Part shown: positions 1 to 6,938 of the stretch, one piece after another
How positions within the stretch are numbered: position 1 is the first letter of the stretch
How the letters are laid out: every line of letters begins with the position of its first letter
Assembly: GCA_002414185.1 (NCBI GenBank)
Contig: DHYS01000035.1
Coordinates: 11,778 to 21,512 of the forward strand
Reading direction: 5' to 3'
Source: Patescibacteria group bacterium UBA5124
Lineage (GTDB): Bacteria > Patescibacteriota > Gracilibacteria > Absconditabacterales > Absconditicoccaceae
Length of the DNA: 9,735 bases
Made by a program: the position numbers and the translations under genes
Notes under the pieces: model-generated
Database searches by the model: none
The model's input: the letters and a program-made list of their open reading frames with translations, nothing else
What the model was told of the DNA's origin: nothing

Positions 1-252
1 ATACGTAATTCCTTCTTTGAATTGTTTTGTTTTCAAATAATGATTATTAGCCAAGACCTGTTTCAATGAATCATCTAATTCTACAACAAAGAAACCCAAA
101 GAAACAAAGCTATCAAGAACAGTCGTTCTTTTTGAGACATCTTGAAAACAAGAAAGATCTACTAGATAGTCAGAAAGTCTACTACCATCAGAGAAAGTTG
201 TAAGTAAAGGGTCAAAAGAGACAACCTTTTCTGTAAATAAATCAAAAATCAT
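1..252 (-). CDS. Hypothetical protein, 5' part only (C-terminus beyond window)
   Basis: An open frame of 84 codons runs from an ATG at 252 to the window edge with no stop. The protein begins MIFDLFTEKVVSFDP and is a mixture of hydrophobic and acidic residues with no signal peptide, membrane segment or motif that I recognise. Support for it being real: the start sits about 60 bases downstream of a good promoter (-35 TTGATT, -10 TATAAT on the minus strand), and the frame is open to the edge. This stretch contains no TGA, and its three glycines are GGN, so it gives no information on the code. No Shine-Dalgarno sequence precedes the ATG. Function unknown. Confidence 0.6.
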   Translation of the reverse strand, partial: MIFDLFTEKVVSFDPLLTTFSDGSRLSDYLVDLSCFQDVSKRTTVLDSFVSLGFFVVELDDSLKQVLANNHYLKTKQFKEGITY

Positions 253-294
253 AGAAATTTAGTTTTATTTGTTTTTGTTAATAATTTTGAAATA

Positions 295-310
295 GCAATA
301 AGGTTATTGC
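295..310. promoter_or_regulatory. Palindromic operator-like site GCAATAAGGTTATTGC
   Basis: Seven-base arms (GCAATAA / TTATTGC) are separated by two bases. The site lies directly downstream of the -10 box of the minus-strand promoter for the gene starting at 252, over the expected transcription start, where a repressor would block initiation. The two-base gap is too tight for an RNA hairpin loop of this size without losing pairs, so a DNA-binding dimer site is the likelier reading. Its core ATAA-NG-TTAT recurs in the murD/murI divergent region. Confidence 0.35.
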
Positions 311-316
311 AGACAA

Positions 317-344
317 ATTATATGAATTTAAAAAAGGAAATCAA
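317..344 (-). promoter_or_regulatory. Promoter for the gene starting at 252
   Basis: On the minus strand, TTGATT (339-344) and TATAAT (317-322) are separated by 16 bases. The -10 is a perfect sigma-70 consensus and the -35 matches four of six. The predicted start, near 310, leaves a leader of about 58 bases before the ATG. The AT-rich background makes TATAAT common, so the call rests on the paired boxes and the position. Confidence 0.45.
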
Positions 345-356
345 TATACAAAAATT

Positions 357-390
357 TTGCTTTTACATATGTTTTTGACTATAATTAGTC
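357..390 (+). promoter_or_regulatory. Promoter for the 517-residue protein gene, with inverted repeat over the -10
   Basis: TTGCTT (357-362) and TATAAT (380-385) have the optimal 17-base spacing, and the start codon at 421 follows a leader of about 29 bases. A small inverted repeat, GACTA-TAAT-TAGTC (377-390), is centred on the -10 box and could be an operator. This promoter is divergent from the one at 317-344. Confidence 0.45.
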
Positions 391-420
391 TAATTAAAAA
401 ACATTTATTTTGTTCCATAT

Positions 421-1974
421 ATGATGAAAGCAAGAAACCATATACCATGACATGTAGATGCGACAAATTTTCTAGAGACACCTTTGAAAAACCATAATAT
501 ATATTCAGAAGAGCTTACAAGATTACTTCACGAAAAAACTCGTAAATCAGTAAATTATAAAAGGAATGAAATCAGTCCTCTAGATTTTGCTAAATTAGAA
601 CATATAGACACAAATTTTGCCAATCAAACAATCAAAGCTCAAATACAAAAACTACCAAACAAAGAAGAACTATACGATGAAACAGAAGAGAAATTAACAC
701 AAAAATGAGTAAATTACATCAGTTCTATTATCAACAAAAGCATCAATTACTATACTACAACATTCTTATTACCAGTTCATACCAATTATAAAAACCAATG
801 GAATAGTGATAAAAAAGGTAATATTCACCTAAAGAACCATGACGATGTTATAAGATTTTTACAATATAATAACAATAATAATTCTCCAACAAATAAACAG
901 ACACACTGTTCTTTGTTAAAGGTTTTATTTTGTATGAATGATATCAATATTCACCTAGATAAAATAAACAATGCAGATAAAATTTTTGAAGAAATAAAAA
1001 AAGGATATATTTATCCCAATTTCTTAGATTATAAAAATAAAAAAGTTAGTAGTACTTCTGATGAAAAATATATCCACCTAAGAACTCGTGGAAGTATATC
1101 AAACAAAAGTCAGATTTATTTTTCTTGTTCTACAAGATCAAAAAACATCAATAGAATATTACTTAAAATGCTAGCAAACAGTCAATACACAACATCAAAT
1201 TGAATAAAAGATATTTATGGAATTAGAAATGAAGTAAAAACCAAAGAAGAAGCACTATCTCTATTAGAATATTGGATGATACATGTGTGCCCTGGAAGCA
1301 TAAAACATAAAAATATTTTTTGAAAAAACAACGAAGAAATACTCAATTTTATAGAAGAAAATAAAGACTTATTAGATGAAGATTTTTATACCATAGCTCA
1401 AAATATTAAAAACGGAAAAGAAAAAGGAAACCAAAACTATCAAAATGTAAAAATAACAGGTAACATAACAGATAAAGAGGGAGAAAAACACGCCATAGAA
1501 ATACAAATAAATCTAGTAAACAATAAAAATGAAACAGGATATTCTCATCATAGCATTTATGAACTAACAAACACTATCGAAGCTTTGATAAGATTACAAT
1601 GATATTGTCCAATATATATGGTAGAAAAGTATATAAACAAAACTGTAGATGATAATATTATCGAAGCATTAGACGAAAATACAAATCCAGAATTATTATA
1701 TCTCTGATGATTATCTGAAAAACAAAACTACCGAGAATTAGCTAAAGAAAACCAGGAAAAATTTATTAAAAAAGCAAAAACAAAAATAAAAGAATATCTA
1801 GAAAACAATTTCTTACTAGAATTAAATTTACCGAGACTAAAAAGTACAGCAACATTATTTACTACAGAAAACCAACGAAACAAATTTCACGAAGATCAAG
1901 AAATACAAAACATGTACCCAAATTGAGCCCAAGTACTCTACCAAGGAAACCGAATTAATACAAAAATCAAATAA
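421..1974 (+). CDS. Lys/Asn-rich protein, possible divergent RelA/SpoT-type nucleotidyltransferase
   Basis: A 517-residue protein read with TGA = Gly; eight in-frame TGA codons (448, 706, 1201, 1321, 1600, 1705, 1708, 1924) split it under the standard code. The start is the ATG ATG pair at 421/424, the first after an in-frame TAA at 391. The protein is soluble, with no signal or membrane segment, and strongly enriched in Lys, Asn, Ile and Glu. No confident family match. A stretch around residues 261-271 (GIKDIYGIRNE), then KHAIEIQI (356-363) and GYSHHSIYE (373-381), follow in order and spacing the D..G.R, vEiQIRT and downstream His/Tyr elements of the RelA/SpoT catalytic fold. That is an inference from weak pattern similarity, and catalytic residues cannot be assigned. 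It converges on the 1976-2614 gene with a one-base gap between stop codons. Confidence 0.8.
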
Positions 1975-1975
1975 A

Positions 1976-2614
1976 TTATGATCTCATTTTTCTAATAATT
2001 ATAATTCACAAACAAACAAGGAGAAGAAATATAGCCAAGAAAATAAGAAGAAACAATCACACATAATTAGAATAAGAAGAAAGTATATTTTTTCAGAAAA
2101 ATACAGACTTTAAAGTAGGAATAGAAACCATAGCAGAAACTATTTCTGAAAGAGGAAATCTTTCCTTTTCTCAAACAACTAAAACATATGGACCAATATT
2201 AGAAATATTTTTAACAGTAATTAAATAATATCAAGACGATACTTTTTCTTTAAGAGCTACTGATTGTAAATAAGTATCTCATGCATATTTTTCATAGAAA
2301 CCTGTCCATTCCGTTTTATTTCATTCAAATATCCATGTATTATCACTATCATTTGTCATTACCATAGTAATATCCATATTTTTTCACGTAATATCCGGGA
2401 CTAATATCTGCATATACAAATCAAATCCTGTAGTAGCATAGATCTGATATACATCTGATTTTCCACTAAGAACACCATAAAACGCCTGAGATATTTCAGG
2501 ATTTGATATTGTTACTGGTTGCTGCATAGTGTCAAAAACTAATCTTGGCTGATGAGCTAACACGACTCACAATAATCATACTATTCCCAGCAAAAAAGAA
2601 ATTATTTTTTTCAT
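1976..2614 (-). CDS. Exported protein with C-terminal membrane anchor, unknown function
   Basis: A 212-residue protein containing ten TGA glycine codons, so it is invisible under the standard code. Residues 1-20 form a signal peptide (MKK, hydrophobic core, LA before HQPR). The central part, about 21-150, looks like an extracytoplasmic beta-sandwich: it contains VTISNPEISQAFYGVL (34-49), LYMQILVPDI (66-75) and a tyrosine/tryptophan-rich WTGFYEKYAGDTY segment (103-115). PYVLVVGEKERFPLSEI (142-158) follows. A strong transmembrane helix (about 184-207) ends in a basic RKMRS tail, so topology is exterior domain, one helix, short cytoplasmic tail. It starts 24 bases after the murD stop and is probably cotranscribed with it. 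The conserved-looking motifs suggest a family, but I cannot name it or assign a role. Confidence 0.85.
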
Positions 2615-2638
2615 ACGAATATAATGATATAAGTAAAA

Positions 2639-3880
2639 TTACAACATTTCTACTTCCATCACAAATTGTTCTACTCTATGATACACATTCTTAAACATAT
2701 CAAAACTTGCCGCTCCTGGACTAAACAGTAATACATTTCAAAGTTCTTTTGCTTTTTCATAAGATCATTGTACAGCCTCATGAAAAGAATCAACACAAAT
2801 ATAGGCAACTCCTGCACGAATACACAAATCTTCAAACTTTGTTTTTGTCTGTCCTATCAAAACCATAAAAGCCACTTTCTGACTACAAAGATCTTGAAGC
2901 CACGTATAATCATCTCCTTTATCATATCATCAAGCCAACAAAACCACTTTATTATCAAAAGAATCTAACGCAGCAGAAAGAGAATGAGATGAGGTACAGA
3001 TACCATCATCATAGATCTTAACTCCTCATTTTTCAGTAAGCAATTTTAAACGATGATCCAAAGGAGAAACGGTTTTCACTACTTCAGTAAATTTTTCCTG
3101 ATACATAGCCAAATCTAGATGACTATCTACCACATAGTTTTCAGTCAAAAGTCTAACAGCAGCCAGATTTGATTGATTATGTTTTCCCAAAAATTGAGTT
3201 TCAGAAAGATCATATTCCAGAGGTAATTTCTTAGTATGATTACGAGTTTCGTGAGACAAATGTTCCATCAATTCCAATGGACATATACCACATTTCTTAG
3301 TAAATTTCAAAAGATTAAGTTTACTATCTCTATATTCATCCCAATCCTTGTGCCAATCCAAATGATCTCTAGCAATATTCAACAAAATACTATAATCAAA
3401 AGAAAAATCTTGAAGCTGATACAACATAAAAGACGAGCATTCTACTACCATAATATGTTCTTTATTCGTTTGTTTGGTTTCAATAATTTGAGCCAATATT
3501 TCAGACACAGGAATATCAAAGTTTCCTGCAATCCAAACTTTCTTTTCAGGAAACATTCATGCTAATACATTATATGCAACCCAAGTTGTTGTAGATTTTC
3601 CATTAGTTGCAGTTATTCAAACCCAGGTAAATTGATAATCTTGCAATAAAGGCAATATTTCTTTTCATAAAAAATTTAATTCTGACTGAATTTTATCACG
3701 ATATACTTGATACAAACGATGAGATTGTTTAACACCTGGAGACATCAAAATCACCTCAGCTTGAGCTAGAATAGTATCATCTAAATCTTCATCATCCATT
3801 ACTATACACGGTTTTTGTACTACCTGCAAAAGATGTTTTATTCCATTTCAAACTTTACCCTTACCAAATACAACAATCAT
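2639..3880 (-). CDS. murD: UDP-N-acetylmuramoylalanine--D-glutamate ligase (MurD)
   Basis: Cytoplasmic ATP-dependent ligase adding D-glutamate to UDP-MurNAc-L-Ala. The 413-residue product carries nine TGA glycines. Motifs in order: ATP-binding loop ATNGKST (91-97), GN (119-120), VECSSFML (146-153), LNIARDHLDWH (167-177), YRDSKL with K187 at the place of the carbamylated lysine, GKHNQSNLAAV (232-242), HRL (276-278), DDG.CTS (291-297), AGGYDKGDD (316-324, with two consecutive TGA glycines) and FSPGAASFDMF (386-396). It is shorter than the usual 430-450 residues because the central-domain segment between K187 and GKHN is compact. The P-loop reads ATNGK rather than the common GTNGK. The start is the first ATG, with no Shine-Dalgarno sequence. 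It is divergent from murI, which makes its D-glutamate substrate. Confidence 0.96.
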
Positions 3881-3907
3881 AATTTTCAAAAAAAAATTAA
3901 ATTTGCA

Positions 3908-3937
3908 ATTATCGAGCAAAAATGTACAGATAATCAA
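3908..3937 (-). promoter_or_regulatory. Candidate promoter for murD
   Basis: On the minus strand, TTGATT (3932-3937) and GATAAT (3908-3913) are 18 bases apart. They lie about 30 bases upstream of the murD ATG, leaving a short AT-rich leader. Boxes are near consensus but the background is AT-rich, so this is tentative. A plus-strand pair for murI (TTGCAA at 3903, GATAAT at 3929, 20-base spacing) overlaps it and is weaker. Confidence 0.3.
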
Positions 3938-3947
3938 AAAAAACGCA

Positions 3948-3961
3948 AGATAAAGTTATCT
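3948..3961. promoter_or_regulatory. Palindrome AGATAAAGTTATCT between murD and murI
   Basis: Six-base arms AGATAA and TTATCT flank a two-base centre, in the middle of the 107-base divergent region. It is upstream of the murD promoter candidate and about 27 bases before the murI start, so a bound protein could affect both genes. It shares the core ATAA-NG-TTAT with the site at 295-310. Confidence 0.3.
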
Positions 3962-3981
3962 ATTACCCTATTACTCTATCC
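3960..3981 (+). repeat. Short tandem repeat, 8-base unit, in the murI leader
   Basis: CTATTACC, CTATTACT and a partial CTATCC follow one another directly and end six bases before the murI ATG. There is no Shine-Dalgarno sequence here, so this pyrimidine-rich, repetitive segment occupies the ribosome-binding region. A change in copy number would alter leader length but not the reading frame. Confidence 0.5.
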
Positions 3982-3987
3982 ATAGCT

Positions 3988-4767
3988 ATGATCTGATTTT
4001 TTGACAGTTGATTTGGTTGATTACAAACAATGAAATATTTCAAAGAAATGTACCCAGAATATGATTACATCTTTTTTGCAGACACCAAAAACTGTCCCTA
4101 TGGAGAAAAATCATGAGAAGAGATTAGAGATTTCACCTTCAAAGGACTCAATCGATTATTTGATCACTGAGCAAAAATAGTAATCTTAGCTTGTAATACT
4201 GCAGCTGCCTATGCAGTCAGATCACGACAAACACTCTATCCAGAAAAAAAGGTACTTTCTATCACAATTCCAGGAATCGAAGAAATCATAAAAAGAGATA
4301 AAACAACAGGTAATGTTGGAATTTTAGCAACACAAGCGACTATAAATTCCAATATATACAATGATTTATTTGCTAGATTCTGAGGAAATGGAGATCCTAT
4401 GTTTAACTTTGTAATGGCACCAGAACTAGTACATATAGTAGAGAAAGAACTGTATAATACTACAAAAATAGAAACAACGATAAAAGATTATCTAAGTAAA
4501 TTTGAAAATATAGATTATCTTATTTTATGATGTACACATTTTCCGGTACTTATGCAATATTTCAAAGATCAATTTTCTGGAGATATCATAGACCCATCAA
4601 TAGAATCAGCTAAAAAATTCTGACCCTACCTAGAAAGACACAACGATATAAAAGAAAAACTTAGTGCAAATAGTAATATTTCTTGTTATACAACAGGAGA
4701 TAAAGAGACCTTTGACAAAATTGGAAGCCAAATTTTCTGATCACCAATCCAAAGCCAAACAATATAA
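3988..4767 (+). CDS. murI: Glutamate racemase (MurI)
   Basis: Interconverts L- and D-glutamate in the cytoplasm, providing D-Glu for peptidoglycan. The 259-residue protein is of typical family length and carries all hallmarks: DSGFGG near the N-terminus (6-11), PYGEKS (37-42), LACNTAAA with catalytic Cys69 (67-74), GILAT (111-115) and LGCTHFP with catalytic Cys182 (180-186). Nine of about twenty glycines are TGA, including G8 and G11 of DSGFGG and the G before the second catalytic Cys, so this gene alone establishes UGA = Gly. The ATG at 3988 places DSG at residue 6, as in the family. It is transcribed away from murD, the enzyme that consumes its product. No Shine-Dalgarno sequence precedes the start. 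Confidence 0.97.
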
Positions 4768-4819
4768 GAATATAATACAAATTTTGTCAAGGTAAATAAT
4801 TTTAAATATCAGGTTTCTT

Positions 4820-4848
4820 TTGTGTTTTTTTTCTTTCTGCTATATAAT
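4820..4848 (+). promoter_or_regulatory. Promoter for the surface-protein gene
   Basis: TTGTGT (4820-4825) and a perfect TATAAT (4843-4848) with 17-base spacing lie in the 114-base gap after murI. The start would be near 4855, giving a leader of about 27 bases. The GGAG at 4858-4861 is about 20 bases from the ATG, too far to act as a normal ribosome-binding site. A separate pair AAGGTAAA (4789-4796) and TTTACCTT (4862-4869) brackets the promoter as an inverted repeat. Confidence 0.45.
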
Positions 4849-4881
4849 TGATAAAAAGGAGTTTACCTTACTATCAATAAC

Positions 4882-6927
4882 ATGACAGAAAAGAAAATCT
4901 CAAGCCACAATATACTCAAAAACCTAGAACGTATAGGTATCTCTATACTAATTATTTTTGGTATTTTTGCTTGTACACTCAAAGGTAATGCTCAAACAAC
5001 ATCAGGAATTCCTTTCAATAATATCGTATCATGACGAAATAATGCAAGTATTTACTATCATTTTGGTGGAAATTCCTTTGTTGGTATGATGTTTTTATCA
5101 TGATCTACCATATATTCTTCATGAGAAAACATCTACTTAAGTGGAAATTCTACACCAATCTCTTGTAAATCTAGACTCAATGGAATGTATTACAACAATA
5201 TGAGATGACGAAGATTATGGCCTCTAGATACAGGAAATCTACAAATATTAACCGGACAAGATAGTAATTACTCTTCTATGACCGTAGCTTGAGGACTATT
5301 TACGGATTGTTCTGGAACAAACATCAATAGCAACGATATTTACGGACAAATAACTCATACATGGTGAGGTATAACCTATACCATCACTGCTGGTTTAACA
5401 TACAATTTTACAGGAAATAGTATCAATACATCATCTACATTATCAGGAACTCTAGTAGTATCATGAGGTACCATTCAATGATATCTCTATGACACCTATG
5501 GATGAATAGGAGAAGTAGGACAAACAACCGTAAACGGAACAACAGTAGGAGTATCAAATGGAACAATCACTTCTACATGTACAGATTTTCAAACAACACG
5601 ATCTAGCGGAACAAATATAACTCTTACTTGTACATGATCAAACGTAAGTCAGTATATTCTAAATCTATTCTCAGATACATCATGAACACCTCTTATTGCT
5701 CAATCTTTTGGATGAGCTGGAACTAGTTATAACTGGAATCCATCATGACTATCTACAGGAAACTATGTTGCAACATGTACAACAATGATTGGAAGTAGTA
5801 GTTGTAATCAATTATCTATCACTATTTCAGATGGTTGAGTAATAAGTATAAGTACAGGAACAAACAGTTCTTGAACAAGTGTATACAGTTCTTATACAGG
5901 AGCTAGATTTGTTTCAAGTATTACCACAATAAGAAGTGCTAAATTAAACAAACTTTATACTTCAGAAGACTTTAGTGTAGAGTGATTAGCTTGAAGTACA
6001 TTAGCTACACTAAGTGACTGATATCTGTACATCAATGGTACAGGAGTTGGGCAAACAGGATATGTACAAAACTGAGACATATTAAATATTGATTTGATAT
6101 CTAGCGAAGAATACAACACAAGTGTTACCGCTGAATTATCTATAGCAGATATAACAGGAACATTCACTATTATTACTATGGATCCTGACAATGAAATATG
6201 TCTGTTAACAAATTCACAAAAAGCACAAATCAAGGATCTCTTCAATAGTATCAAATCAGGATATGCAAACAACGAAGCAAAACGAAGTAAAATGGTATAT
6301 ACTATGAGAAGTATGATTCAAGATATCCAAGATTTCGACTACAGTTGTAGTTTACAATATATGCAAGATTTATCTGACGAAGAAATAGATGGAAACGACG
6401 AAACACACGTAGCTCCAAACTGTAAAGAATACAATATATCATACAGCAAAAGCAAATGATGATATACTTCTAGTGACTTCAAAAAAACACAATACTTTGC
6501 TTCATTATCTGCAATCAAAAGATTTATAGATGCACAAAATCCTGGAGATTGTAATATCAATACCTATTCTGAAAGCGAAACATATGACAATGAAGACGAA
6601 GCTAAACACATAGCTCCAAATGGGAAAATTTATGCTATAGATGAAGGTAGTGGATATTATTATTCTTCAACAATGCTCAAAAGGAAAAACTTTGATAATG
6701 TAGAAGACCTTTTCCGTTATATAGATGTAAACAATCCAGAAATACCAATCTGGGACCATGAAGTAGATACAGAATTTGATCCTGTTACCTATGCAGCTCC
6801 AAACAACAAAGAATACAAAATATACCACACAGATAGGTGATATATGTCATACAGACTCATTAAAATAAAATACTTTAATACATTAGAAGAAATTCAAAAC
6901 TATATTTATCAAAACAATCTTAAATAA
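4882..6927 (+). CDS. Large secreted or cell-surface protein with three C-terminal repeats
   Basis: A 681-residue protein with 22 TGA glycine codons. A hydrophobic segment (about 18-33) after a basic N-terminus is a signal peptide or anchor. Residues 40-230 are rich in Gly, Ser, Thr, Asn and Tyr; the segment NGMYYNNMRGRRLWPLD (100-116) precedes AGGLFTDC (136-143). Residues 231-316 resemble an Ig-like beta-sandwich with Cys at 233, 250, 299 and 308. Residues 350-432 form a further beta-rich unit with YLYINGTGVG (381-390) and NGDILNIDL (397-405). Residues 438-505 are predicted helical and contain two Cys (440, 489). Three homologous 45-residue repeats with the signature APN.K.Y close the protein (509-554, 576-619, 637-681). 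No LPXTG, S-layer homology domain or enzyme motif is seen. The role is inferred as adhesion or envelope coat. Confidence 0.9.
6406..6543 (+). repeat. Surface-protein C-terminal repeat, copy 1
   Basis: Residues 509-554. Begins HVAPNCKEYNI, has GGY at 526-528 (both glycines TGA), an aromatic YF at 538-539 and a closing helix ending FIDAQNP. It matches copies 2 and 3 at APN, K.Y, GY, the basic patch, the aromatic pair and the I-(D/Y)-x-(Q/N)-N end. The Cys after APN is specific to this copy. Confidence 0.85.
6607..6741 (+). repeat. Surface-protein C-terminal repeat, copy 2
   Basis: Residues 576-620. Begins HIAPNGKIYAI, then a Gly-Tyr run (GYYYSS, 591-596), KRKNF (600-604) and a helix ending YIDVNNPE. 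It is separated from copies 1 and 3 by acidic linkers of about 20 residues (for example DNEDEA and DTEFD), as expected for independently folded units on a string. Confidence 0.85.
6790..6924 (+). repeat. Surface-protein C-terminal repeat, copy 3
   Basis: Residues 637-681, ending at the C-terminus. Begins YAAPNNKEYKI, then DRGYMSYRLIKIKYF (651-665) and a helix ending YIYQNNLK. The gene stops within one residue of the repeat boundary, so the repeat array is the terminal module and no sorting signal follows. Confidence 0.85.
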
Positions 6928-6938
6928 CGTTTAAGATT
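6916..6938. terminator. Possible bidirectional hairpin between convergent genes
   Basis: AATCTTAAA (6916-6924) and its exact complement TTTAAGATT (6930-6938) flank a five-base loop, spanning the surface-protein stop and reaching the elp3 stop. The position, centred on a nine-base convergent gap, suits a shared terminator. The stem has one G-C pair and no T-run on either side, so it would be weak. Confidence 0.35.

Noticed and set aside
484..708. Separate small gene starting at TTG 484 and ending at the TGA at 706
   Set aside because: The frame is open from ATG 421 to TAA 1972 with TGA = Gly, so this is an internal piece of one 517-residue gene.
1922..2225. Plus-strand continuation or frameshifted remnant after the 421-1974 gene, with open frames reading KETELIQKSNKLGS and then SERGNLSFSQTTKTYG
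   Set aside because: Both are antisense to a continuous minus-strand gene (1976-2614) that has a signal peptide, membrane anchor and TGA glycines; no plus-strand start codon fits.
2768..3565. Plus-strand open frames across the murD region
   Set aside because: They lie antisense to murD, which has all family motifs, and their predicted products look like low-complexity shadows.
4789..4869. Inverted repeat AAGGTAAA/TTTACCTT as a riboswitch or leader hairpin
   Set aside because: The left arm lies upstream of the predicted transcription start, so the two arms would not be on the same RNA; at best it is a pair of protein sites.
5955..6560. Minus-strand open frames inside the surface-protein gene
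   Set aside because: The plus-strand frame is continuous for 681 codons, with repeats and a signal segment; the antisense frames are shadows.
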